From positions 54,367 to 118,366 of the forward strand of contig FWWN02000604.1 of assembly GCA_900175165.2 (NCBI GenBank): a stretch of 64,000 nucleotides of DNA, written 5' to 3'. Made by a program: the position numbers and the translations under genes. This DNA is from Rhizomucor pusillus. Lineage: Eukaryota > Mucoromycota > Mucoromycetes > Mucorales > Lichtheimiaceae. The notes under the pieces are model-generated. The model did no database searches. It was not told the DNA's origin and saw only the letters and a list, made by a program, of their open reading frames with translations. Of this stretch, positions 23,610 to 34,700 are shown in pieces. How positions within the stretch are numbered: the stretch's first letter is position 1; each line of letters starts with the position of its first letter.

Positions 23610-25723
23610 ATGGAACGCCGCAGCAGCAAATCTATGCGTTCCTTCGACTGGCAGCATCGTCCTGCAAGTATCCTACACTTGCCGGACGATTTCCTGAATG
23701 CACTCACGATTGTTGACCGAGCCGTTTCAGCAAATCCTCAGCCCGTGACGGAGGAAGCGCTGCAGAAACAAGAAGATACCCAGACTATTCCAACAGAAGA
23801 CGGCGACGCAGCACTCGAATGCCGTACCTGCAATGTCAAGTTTGATCTGTCTGACAAGCAGGAGCATCGAAAACACTATGCGACTGACTGGCATCGATAC
23901 AATATCAAACGAAAAATTACCCTTGGCTTGACTCCTGTCTCCCAAGAAGAATTTGAAGAAATGCTTTCAGGTAAGAAAAAAAGGATATGGGCCGCAGCAG
24001 TCATGCGATGGATCAGATCACTAACGTTTGACTAGATCTTTCTGAAAGCATATCTGGCTCTGAAGAAAACGAGGAGGAGGATGACAGTGACAGCGATGAT
24101 AATGGACAGGACAACCTGAATGCGCTGATCGACAAGCAGCAGAGAGCGATGGATGAGGCTGCTGCTCTGAAAGAGGCAACGTCGCAGGATAACAAAGTCA
24201 TGCTGCTCCCTGTCGCGAAAAAGTTCTCATCGGTTGAATGGTTTGCGGCAACCAGCATTACGCAAAATTTCGTATTTGGTGTTTATCGCACGTTACTTTC
24301 CTCTACGTCCTTAAATGCTTTGCAAGCCAAGCATTACGAAGGTCGCCCAAGATACTGGACTGTGATCATGCTGGGTGGCGGCCACTTTGCTGGTGGCGTC
24401 GTTGACGTTAACCGGAGTATCCAGGACGTGCATAGTTTCACTGAGCCCGAGGTCAAACTGATCGCACACAGGACGATCCATCGCTATACAAGTAAGAGTT
24501 TTCTTTTGCCTTCTTTTGAATGCAGTGGAGGATTAATTTTATGCTAAATTTTATTTTATTGACGATGATTGATAGCTCGTCGAAAGCAAGGAGGTGCGCA
24601 GTCTGCAAACGATAACGCAAAAGGAGCAGCTAATTCCGCGGGTGCGCAGATCAGACGGTACAATGAAGCCAAGCTCAAGCAGGAGGTCCAAGAAATTCTG
24701 CAAGAGTGGAAGAGCCACATTGAAGCTAGCGAGTTTGTGTTCCTGCACGCTCCTAGCAACAACAAAAAAATTGTTTTTGGATACGAAGGTGCAGTTCTCA
24801 GCCGGGAAAATTCTAAAATTCGTAATGTGCCCTTTACAACAAGACGGCCTACCCTGAATGAGATCCGCAGAGTGTTTATCGAGCTATGCACCTTGAAGGT
24901 TGTCGAGACGGATATAGTAGCGCATCAGCAGAAGCTTGCAGAGCGTGTGGAGCAGCTCAATTTGGGAATATCCCGGACGCAAAAGACAAATGCTCCTCCT
25001 AGAATCCAGGAACCTACTGCTACCACCACTGCACAATCCCCAGAATTAGAAAAGCTGTTTGCGCTTGTCAAGCAAGGAAAGGAACAACTTGTTCTATCAC
25101 ATATTCGGAAATATGAAGCTAGCTTGCTGCAGATATCTCGCAGCAAGCTACTACCAACGGAAGATATAGATTTGCAGCGATTTCCCAGCTTGTTGCATTT
25201 AGCGGCGCATTGGGGCCACCCATTGCTGGTTAATGCATTGATACGCGAACTGGATGCCGATCCAACGATCAAGAACGAGGCAGGCAAGACTGCGTACGAT
25301 GTTTGCAAAGGCAAGGATACGCGGAACGCGTTCAGAAGATGTATGTGCGATCTGCCGGACCGATGGGACTGGTTAAACGAAGCGCATGTCCCCAGTCCCT
25401 TGACAAGAGAGGCTGAGCTTGCACAGGCGGAAAAGGAGCGAAAACAGAGGGAGCGTGATCAAGAGCGTCGCCGAAAGATTGAAGAAGAACGGATGCTGCG
25501 CGAAGAAAAAGAACGAGAGAAGCAACTTGAACAAAAAATACGCCGTGGAGGGCAGGTCTTGTCAAGTCCAATGGGTGCTCAGAGACTAGGTGGTCCATCT
25601 GCAAGCAATGCAGCAATTAATATGGCCAGCATGACACCGGAAGCAAGGCAGAGGATGGAACGGGAGATGCGTGCACGAGCTGCGGAGCAGCGGATGCGGC
25701 GGCAGCAGCAGCAGCAGCAGTAG
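23610..25723 (+). CDS. VMS1: Vms1/ANKZF1 peptidyl-tRNA hydrolase of ribosome quality control
   Basis: 654-residue Vms1/ANKZF1 homologue, which releases stalled nascent chains from 60S-bound peptidyl-tRNA and works with Cdc48. Exons: 23610-23970, 24036-24491, 24576-25723. Order: a C2H2-type finger (LECRTCNVKFDLSDKQEHRK then HYATDWHRYNIKRK), an acidic linker, the VLRF1 release-factor-like domain (RPRYWTVIMLGGGHFAGGVV and, across the second splice, RRKQGGAQSAND), two ankyrin-like repeats (FPSLLHLAAHWGHPLLVNAL), and a Glu/Arg-rich coiled coil (QRERDQERRRKIEEERMLRE) where the Cdc48-binding VIM is expected. The Gln in GGAQS corresponds to the catalytic Gln of Vms1 and is present. Length fits yeast (632) and human (726). 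It ends in a short polyQ. Confidence 0.95.
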
Positions 25724-26776
25724 TAAAAGTAACAAAAGTTGAACGCCGCTTGTTAGGGGCCAGCGGGACTGACTGGCTGGGGGATCAGGATGACATCCTG
25801 GTCTTCCTTGTTTAGAAGGAAGGGAGAAAGGTTATTTGGTATCCCAAGGAGTCCGTTCCCAGTATAATGGAGAACAAGGACGCCGCCCACCATATGCATC
25901 CAATACATCTGAAAATCTCGCGTTCAGTGGTTGGTGCAACTCTAGAAATATAGCTGGTCTGTGGAGTGCACGGTGTAACATGGAGCAATGGAATTTTTTG
26001 TTTACTTGCTGTCTGCAAAATTTCGATAATTACTTTTTGATAATCTGACATTTAAGCAGACAAGCAGAAGGAGGGAACAAGGAGGCGAAGCAATGGACGT
26101 GTGTGTTTCTGAGCATACGTTTTTCCTCTTTCTTCTTGTCAAAGAAAGCATCAAAGGGGAGAGAGATAATTGATGGGAAAGGAGGGGGGCAAAAGGATAA
26201 TATTCTTTCCCCCTCCCCGTCGAGCAAACCAGCAGCAGCGGATCGTCAGCTTGACGCGACAGGAGAAAGAGAAAGAGACCAAACCATTTAGAGAGAGAGG
26301 AGAAAATACCGCTGCCGCGATATATGAAAATCCGGGTTCCAGAAAAAAGAGCATAATAATAGCTCTAGTCACACCATGTCCAGACAAAAGAGGATGGGGT
26401 GCGTCGTCGTAGCAATAGAATATCTCGATGGATGGCGGGAAGGCGGATACAGGAACTTGGACCCCTTCAGTGACAGGTTTTTTCTTTCCTAGGGATTCTA
26501 AACGTAAAAGGCAATTCAATTGTTCTCTTGATATTAAAAAGGGCCTTTTTTTTCTTTGACAAGTGGGAGTAGCCGCAATCTCTTGTTTCTTTTCCGCTGC
26601 AAATTAAGGTTGGGCAAAATAATTCACACCCAAAAACGAAGGTCCGGTCTACCTTTGCGTTACCATCAAATACAAGGCACAGCAGCAGCGAACACACCAC
26701 CCCATCTTTTCATACCTTCTTTTTCTCCTCTCTCCGTATTCCTCCATCTATATATTTATTTACATTTAACTAACTT
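25724..26776. promoter_or_regulatory. Intergenic region upstream of the ankyrin-protein gene
   Basis: About 1.05 kb without a recognisable gene. The last 100 bp are pyrimidine-rich and contain TCTATATATTTATTTACATT just before the ATG at 26777, which fits a core promoter with a short leader. Purine-rich stretches (GAGAGAG, GGGAAAGGAGGGG) lie at 26150-26300. Confidence 0.35.
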
Positions 26777-28765
26777 ATGGAAGAACTGAGCCGCTCCTTT
26801 GATCAAATGAACTTTCAACAAGATGAAAAGCTCCCGCTCAGTGCTCGAGCGTGTCTCGTTCAGCTTATACAGCAGGTCGAGGAAGAGAAATTACGGCAAG
26901 GACTCAACGTTGAGTTGAAACGTCTCCTCATCGACCACGAACGACTCGTCAGTATGCTGCAGCAACGATCTCAACTTTTGGAGCAAGAGAACGAGCATCT
27001 AAAAACACTCAACGACGAACATCAGCGAAGATATGAAAAAGCAGTGCGTGAAATGCAATTCTTTAAAAACAAGTACGACAACTTGAAAAAAGAACACCAT
27101 CATCATCATCCATCACCACCGCCTCCACCGCCGCCGCCCCAACAACAGCAGCCCTTACCGCCACCACCACCATCACAGCAGCAACAGCAGCATCTTTCAC
27201 ATGGGCTGCTCGCCAGTTACCCGCTGACACCCACAAGTCCGCAACCTTCGACTATATCCTACGACTCTGCTGCCAGCCAGCACCACCCGCCGCCTCGGGC
27301 AACCCTGCCGTCACGATCGTCGTCCGCATCTACAAACTCTTCTTCATCGCTAGGTTTACATCATCTTCAACAGCAGCAGAAGCAGCAGCAGCAACATCAA
27401 CAACATGGAACAGCAGCGTCATACTGGCCAGCTCCGCCACCATCCGTCGTTTCTACAGAATCTTCAAGCACAGCAACCAGTGGGCATATACCCGCTGAGC
27501 CGATGTTGCGACAGCAACCGAGCCATCCTGTGCGACATGCAGGCACACAGAGTATATACAGCGTTGAATCGTCCTTTAGCGATCGTGTGAATAACAATAG
27601 TAACTGGCGACCTCTGCAGCACAATCCATCCATCCACTCGTCGTACTCTTCGCCTTCCACAGTTTCCACAATGTCATCAGCAGCTGGCGGGCCCGGCGGC
27701 TCTTCTTCTTCAACAGGAACCTCAGTCTACTCTGTGCCAATGACGCCTGTGCGATCCACGACTTCAGCGAATGGTTACACTGGCTCATCCATGATCCAGC
27801 AACGGCGAGTCGATCCTCTGCTGTTTGGCGGTTCTGATGCCTTGTGGGATACCATTGCAAAAAGCAAGGGCAGCGACGTCACAGTCGAGAAGATCATTAG
27901 CAATTTCTTGCGGCGCGGAGGATCACCCAATACGGCAAAGCAGTCTCCTTCGACGGGAGCAGTGAAATATGGCTACGGCATGATTCACGCACTTGTTGTC
28001 ACTAAAGCATCTGGCGCTTTGGATCTGCTGTTGCAGCAAGGGGCCAACCCGAATGCCATGACTCTCAGCCAGAATGAAGACGATAAAGTCTCGCCGTGCT
28101 ACGTGGCTGCCAGTGTGGGCTGGCTTGCTGGTTTGCAAAAGCTCGTGCAGGCTGGTGCCGATCTGATCAATGCACGAGGTCAGGGGAGCAAGAGCAAGAC
28201 CGCGCTCCACACTGCGGCTGAACACTGCCACGCTGCTGTCGTTGAATTCATCGTTGGATACACTGAAGGTGCTCTCAACCTCATCACCGACAGTCAAGGT
28301 AAAAAGAATACGTCTATGAATCAATCGATGTGAGTCTTATATCTAAAGTATATTTTTTCAGGCGCCACGGCTCTTCACTATGCATGTGCATCTGGACACA
28401 CCGACCTCGTTGGCTTCTTTGCACGGTCATGTCACATACCCGTCGACCAACCTGACGACCGCGGCGAACAGCCAATCCACTGGGCTGCCAAGAACGGCCG
28501 CTTGGAGGTCGTCACCATGCTCGTCGAACGCTTCGGCTGCGACTTTAATGCTTACGTTTCCAAAAAGGTTCCTACGCCGTTGGAGATGGCCAAATCAGGA
28601 AACCACAAACGCCTCGTCGACTATCTCAAGGGTCTCGGTGCATTGACTGCAAAGAAACTCGACAAGAAACGCGAGGAGGAAAAATCAAAGCAAGTCCCAC
28701 ATCATCTTACAAACACTTTGGCACGCAATGGCCTGCTCGGTGGAGATGACGGAGGATTCTTTTAA
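26777..28765 (+). CDS. Coiled-coil and ankyrin-repeat protein
   Basis: 641-residue protein, exons 26777-28298 and 28362-28765. The N-terminus has a leucine-rich coiled coil (residues about 20-110, e.g. LSARACLVQLIQQVEEEKL). A long low-complexity region follows (His, Pro, Gln, Ser rich; residues about 110-330). The C-terminal 290 residues hold ankyrin-type repeats (ALVVTKASGALDLLLQQGAN, PCYVAASVGWLAGLQKLVQA, TALHYACASGHTDLVGFF, QPIHWAAKNGRLEVVTMLVE) and end with a charged helix (KKLDKKREEEKSKQ). Ankyrin repeats bind proteins; no catalytic domain is visible. This domain order resembles uncharacterised fungal proteins, and I assign no function. Confidence 0.82.
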
Positions 28766-29423
28766 AAGAAAAAAGTTATCCAGAAAAGAAAAAAGTCTCT
28801 TATGCAAACACATTTACTTGTACTATTTTCTTATTTTTTATTTACTGATTGGATCAATTCGACAAAAAGAAACTGTGTTCTTCGTGTGCAATTTTTTTAT
28901 GTCTGAAAAGATATACTATTATCATGTTGCATATCCACCGTTCACACGTACGGTGAGCTTCTTGGAATCAACTTTATTAATGCATATGCAAAAGGACTGT
29001 GATAAGAATATTGTATAGAAAAATTTCATCTAGTTGTAGTGTAAGGAGCTCGCAATAACAGACGAGAATGTTGTAGGAGTCTAAAACGGAAGGCAAAGGA
29101 GGAAGTGGAAACCTTATTACAGCATAAACAACTTAAAGCACCGCATCCAAAGAGCATGGCATCGTCGTTGTAGCAGACAAGTCTTTGCTATCTTGAAACA
29201 AACCCCATACAGTTATTTAGTGTCTCCTCACAGGAGCATAAATAAAGTACAGCAACATCATTCATGCAATTGAAAGCTGAGGCCGTCAAGATGCATATAG
29301 TACAAAGCAGTACGTAAGCAAACAATTCTCACGCTGATGATGACAGATTCCCTGTTGCTTCACATGGGAACCGGATCTGCAGCACACCCTTTCTTCACAT
29401 CTCTTTCTTTTTTCTCACAGTAC
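28766..29423. other. Intergenic region between two + strand genes
   Basis: About 650 bases with AT-rich 3'UTR-like sequence at the left. TTCTTTTTTCTCACAG just before the acyl-CoA synthetase ATG looks like a splice acceptor, so a 5'UTR intron is possible. No gene seen. Confidence 0.35.
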
Positions 29424-31511
29424 ATGTCCGATATTGCTGCTCGAAGGTTGAACAGTGTCGCGACACACCTAGCGGGAGGAGCACAGCCCACTGCCGCATC
29501 CTTTGAAAGACGCAAGTATCATAGACCCCTCGAAGATATCTTTCTCTCGCAGAGTGGTTAGCAAAGTGATAATCTCTAACAAAACCATTCCACAGTACGC
29601 GTAGAGAGGAAGGCAGGCCAGGTACCGTACTACACACCGTTGGATCCTATCCGGTTCCTGCTTCGCAGTGCCATGGTGTACGCAAACAAGACAGCGGTGG
29701 TTCACGGCGACCGATCGTACAGCTACTCGGCGCTCAGTGATAGGGTCTTGAAGCTCGCCAACATCTTTATCAATGATTACAAGGTCAAGCCAGGCGACCG
29801 TGTTGCGATCCTGTGCCAAAATATACCTGCCAACTTGGAAGCATCGTTTGCGGTTCCGGCTGCAGCTGCGGTGTTGGTGCCGCTCAACACCCGCCTCGTC
29901 GCTGCAGAGCTCGAGTATGTGATTCAGCACTCGGGAGCATCGATAGTCATTGTCCAAGAAGAATTGAAGGATCGGCTTTCTCCGGCGGTCTTGTCGAGTG
30001 TCAAGGTGATTGACGTGGCAAACTACCAGAATAAAGGAGACCCGCCGTGTCCATATGAGCAACTGCTGGAAAATTGTGATTCCCCGCGGTTATCGTGGAA
30101 CGACCTACCGCTGACCCAAGACGAAAATGCATTGATTTCTATCAATTACACTTCCGGCTCGACCGGTCGTCCCAAGGGAGTCCAGTGTACCTACCGCGGC
30201 TGCTACCTGACCGCGCTCGCGAACTGCATAGACGCGCAGCTCGCACCTGAATCGGTCTATCTATGGACACTTCCAATGTTCCACTGCAATGGTAAAATTT
30301 TGCTCATCAAATGTAGGTACACGCTGCGCAGACTAACTCGCGGCAAAAATTTAATAGGATGGAATTACCTGTGGGCTTTGGTCGCCGTAGGCAGTAAGTA
30401 GTAGTAGATAAGCTGCAGCTGAAATGTGACATACTAACAAGAGAGTTAAAGGCACCCAAATCATGCTGAATAAACTGGACTATACGCAAATCTGGAAGCT
30501 TCTGAAGCAGCGTGGAGTCACACATTACTGCGCTGCACCCACCGTGCAAAACGAGCTATGCAACCATCCGGATGCTAGCCGTCTCGAGCGCCCCGTGCGA
30601 ACATTTAGCGGCGGTGCCGCCTTGTCGAGCACATTGATTGAACGCCTGGAATCTTTAAATATCGTTCCAACCATGGTCTATGGCCTTACCGAGACCTACG
30701 GCCCCGCGGCGCACACGTACGATCCATACAATTTACAGCAGTTTCCCAAGGATCAGAGGCACATCATGGCGGCTCGCGCAGGTTTTGCTGGCATATGCGA
30801 CGATGAAATGCGGGTATTAAACCAGGAAACTGGCGAAGATGTGCCTGCGAACGGGCAAGTTATTGGCGAAATTTGCATGACCGGAAACCAGACCATGCTC
30901 GGCTACTACCGAGACCCAAAGGAGACCGAGCGCGTTTTCCGCAGAGGTGTATTTTGGACTGGTGATCTTGCGGTGCGACATCCAGACGGCGCTGTGGAGA
31001 TTGTGGATCGATCCAAAGACGTGATAGTCTCTGGTGGCGAGAATATCAGCTCCATCGAGGTTGAAGGTGTCATTGTCAGACTGGAACAGGTCATGGAATG
31101 GTAAGAAATCCATGGTTTGTCACTTTCGAATATATACTCACATCATGTCTCCTCAGCGCCATCGTCGCGGGGCCAGATGATAAATGGGGCGAACGGCCAT
31201 TTGCATACGTCGTTTTGAAGCCCGGCAAATCTTTGACAGCAGAAGCATTGATCGCTCACTGCCGCAAATATCTGGCTGGATACAAGGTAAATTGAAGAAA
31301 ACAACCTTATCGTTTGTTTATATACTTAGACTGCATTCCACCCCAGTGCCCGTCAAAGGTCTTCTTTGTCGACTCTATACCAAAGACTAGCACGGGTATG
31401 TCCACTTATCGTGAAGGATTTCAAACTCGCTAATCCGGTTGCGTAGGCAAAGTCCAAAAGTATCTGCTGCGTGAAGGCCTGTGGAAGACTTATACCAAGC
31501 GTGTGAACTAG
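29424..31511 (+). CDS. Acyl-CoA synthetase (AMP-binding, AAE/medium-chain type)
   Basis: 570-residue member of the ANL superfamily; it activates a carboxylic acid to an acyl-CoA through an acyl-AMP. Exons: 29424-29511, 29596-30291, 30358-30393, 30452-31100, 31157-31286, 31347-31395, 31447-31511. Motifs in order: YTSGSTGRPKG (P-loop), LPMFHCNGW, YGLTETYG, WTGDLAVRHPDGAVEIVDR, SKDVIVSGGENISSIEVE and PKTSTGKVQKYLLRE with the catalytic Lys. It resembles the plant/fungal AAE group that acts on short or medium chains. The first 30 residues (ARRLNSVATHLAGG) are basic and could target mitochondria. The first intron is modelled with a GC donor (29512-29595); a GT donor near 29556 also keeps frame but leaves an intron of only about 40 nt. 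No PTS1 at the C-terminus (ends RVN). Confidence 0.9.
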
Positions 31512-31674
31512 AGCATGTTCTCCTTTTTGCTAGATATATAATATAAAACAGGCCTTTTTATCAATATTATTATTAAACATGAAGAGTGCAATTGTTTGTA
31601 TGGTGGTGCAGATAATGATGAGTGTGAGAGAGAGGGAGGGAGATTGCGGCGGATGAAAGAAGGTGCATGCAAAA

Positions 31675-31683
31675 NNNNNNNNN
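31675..31683. other. Assembly gap (9 N)
   Basis: Nine undetermined bases followed by an A-rich run, in the short space between the convergent acyl-CoA synthetase and glucan synthase stop codons. It does not interrupt either coding region. Confidence 0.99.
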
Positions 31684-31708
31684 AAAAAAAAAAATAAATA
31701 AAATAAAA

Positions 31709-34700
31709 TTAAAGAGGCAGCTTGACGTTGATGTGGACTCGAGGCCCGATAACGGATGGTGCAACCAACAGCCCCAAAAACAAGAGCATAATGGCAGACA
31801 GCAGTGTACCGTAAAAGATGGCGATGCGCCGTCTCCGTTTCCGCTGGGCTATCGAGTAGATAGGTTCTCGAATTTGCTTGCTTGGCCGTAACCAAAACAG
31901 CATGAGCGAGTGCCATCGATCGATACCCGGTATCAGGCAAATAAGGAAGAGCGCAAACAAGATAAAGTGACCCAGTACAAAGTCCATTGCAAATAGACTC
32001 ATTTCCACGATTTTACAGACGTATTCACGCAAGGGTTGCGACAGTGCATGCCAACCAAGCTAAACGTAAAAAATTATCTCGTCAATTATCCAAATCAAGG
32101 TGCTTCAAGTGAATTGTATACATACCCCTAAACCGTACCAACGTCCAGTCCACCATCCTTGGTTGCTGTGTCCTTGGTGGAACTCGCGAGTCAAGAGCAA
32201 GACGGTGATCAACTTGAATATAAACCGCTGGACGGCTCCGACAGCGACCATACCTAGCACGGTGCGAGAAAAGCTCCATTCTTCGAGGAAATACAAGGCT
32301 TCAAAGAAAATGACAAGGTTGACAACCGCCCAGCTGTGCGCGATAGCCGCGATGGTTGCGCCAAACTTGACACCGCAGCAGAATGAAGCGATCGATCCGC
32401 CCAGCAGAGACACCACAAACAGACCAGCAAGCACGGCTGCGTTGAGCAGGATAGGTGCGACGGCTACAACCGCCACGCGGATTAATGCGCTCGGTCCATT
32501 GTTCACGCGGGAAGCATCGTGCACGTCAAAGCTTCGCACAAACAGATAGGCAATTACAGATATGGCAGCGAGGGCAAGTGGAATGGCGATTTCAGAGAAG
32601 AATATGACCCCGAAACGCGCACGTGGCTGGTGCTGCTTGTTCCAGGCTTGCGGATCACCGAGCTGTTTGCGCTTGACGCCTGTGATGCGCGTCCGAGCGA
32701 AGCGGCAGTAATCGATCCAGGTGGAAGCATGCTGCTTGCCGTTGCCGCGTGACAGCCAACGCAGGAATTCGCGATAGTCGACGAGGAAATCGGTCAGCGA
32801 GAACTGGTGCGGGTTGAACAGGAAAGGCGATAGGATGAGAGCAAACACAGTTATCCAAAAGTAGATAAAGTGCGGGATCCATATCACGATGGATGCAAAC
32901 AAAAGCGCTAGCAAACTACGTGCGCCAAAGTACATGCTTGTATCGGCAAAGCGAGCGTACAGTAGAGAAAACGGAATTCGGGTTGTTGCAAATCCACGGC
33001 CCGTAGCAATATACCGCGCGCCTCCAAAGGTCAAGTTGCTCAGGATAGAGTGGGCATACGTCTGGGTAACAAAAATTTCAAAGAATGGCGAGAAGGACAG
33101 TAAATGCTTGGCCAGGCGAGTGATCGCTCGGAAGAAGCCGCGCTCCGTGAGTTCCTGTAAAAATAGTGGAAGGAACGAGACGAAAAAGATGACGAAAATC
33201 GAGATCACTACGCGCTTGAGCCAGTCGAACACAGGTACCAGGTTGTAGCATCCAGCCGGCTCGAGTGGAGCATCGGGAGGCGCATCGCGGTTGTACTCGC
33301 AAACTGTCAAGGACATACCCATGGCGCCAAGGATAAGCAGAACAAGCATAAACAATTGCACCGACAGCATGATGAAAATATTGTTGATGTGGAAACCAGG
33401 GTGGGCGTAGTAAAATGTCAAGAATCGGTCGAGTGGGAGTTGCGTGCCGAGGTAATAGTACTCGCGGGACAGCATTTGTTCACCCATACCAGTGCCAATC
33501 TTGGTTGTAAAGTTGAGGATGGATCCAAAGCCAAGGTCACGGCCCTTGCCGCATTGGAAATATTCAACGTGCTTAATGCGTCCTCCTCGGCTAAAGGCGT
33601 TCATACCAGCATAGATGTCCTCGTTCAAGTGCAGTCCTCGCTGAGCCTTGCTCACACCGCCGCGGGTCGTCATGAAGATGGCATTCAAAAAGTCCGGATG
33701 GCCATAGTGGAGCTAAATCCATCATGTTGTTAGTTTGAAAAATATATATTCATCTTTTCTTTCTTTTACCTTGCCACCAATCGTTGCCATGATACGTTGG
33801 CTAAGTGTACCAAATGTCTTTTCTTTTCCAGCAGCAATGTCGCCAAGTATACCGATGTTTTCTGAAAAGATGTACTCGCGGGCACCGACGATGGCCACCG
33901 GTCCGTTGGAAGGCGCATCAAACGAATTTGCAGCGTAAGGCGACTCGCCGGCCCGGTAGGTATTTTCAAACTCGCCAAGTACGTTACGGATCTTGAGACA
34001 TTCCTCGAGATAGTTGTCTTGATTGGCATCGATGAGCTGCAAATATTCCCCGCGGTAAAAAATCAAGGCATTGTTCTGGTTATCGGATTTGCCGTCGCCG
34101 AGAATAGGATTGCCGGGCAGACGTACGCGGTACTTGGGAACGCGCTCGCCGTCAGGTTGCTTGGGGCAGCGGCCGTCAATAAGCACAGAGTAATACAAAT
34201 CTTCGCTGTCCTTTTCAAGGTATGCGATTTGTAGGTCAGGGAACGCGCTCAGCAAAAACTCGACGCTTTCCTTTTCTTCCTTGTTGAACGACTTGTAGCG
34301 CTGCATGGCCAAGAGCAGACGGAACTTGCGGCTTGCAACGTGCTCGGCTTCAGAGTCAACCTTGTCTCCATTGTCTGCGGGCGCAGGGTCAGTGGTCTCG
34401 ACGCGGTACAGTAACTTGATCGCTTTGTGGTAGTTCATAAAGCCTGTGACGGTGCGGTACAATGTTTGCGCGCGCAGTGAAGCCCAGATCCGTGTGCGAA
34501 GCGTGTATTCCGGAGCGGATGATTTAAAACCAACGCAGTAGAAAGGTAGGTCATCGGCTGTAGCTCGCTTAGTCTTTTCAGAAGATAAACTCATTTCGCC
34601 GTCGTCTTCGTGAATTCCTTCCTGCATCGTTGCTGTTTCGTCTACTAACACTTTGGTGTCCTTTACAAAATTATCCCACTCGAACGGGTGCAATTTCTTT

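Noticed and set aside
31675..31683. Poly-A/N run as a retrotransposon tail
   Set aside because: It is an assembly gap of nine N next to an A-rich 3' region between two convergent genes; no element sequence or target duplication is seen.
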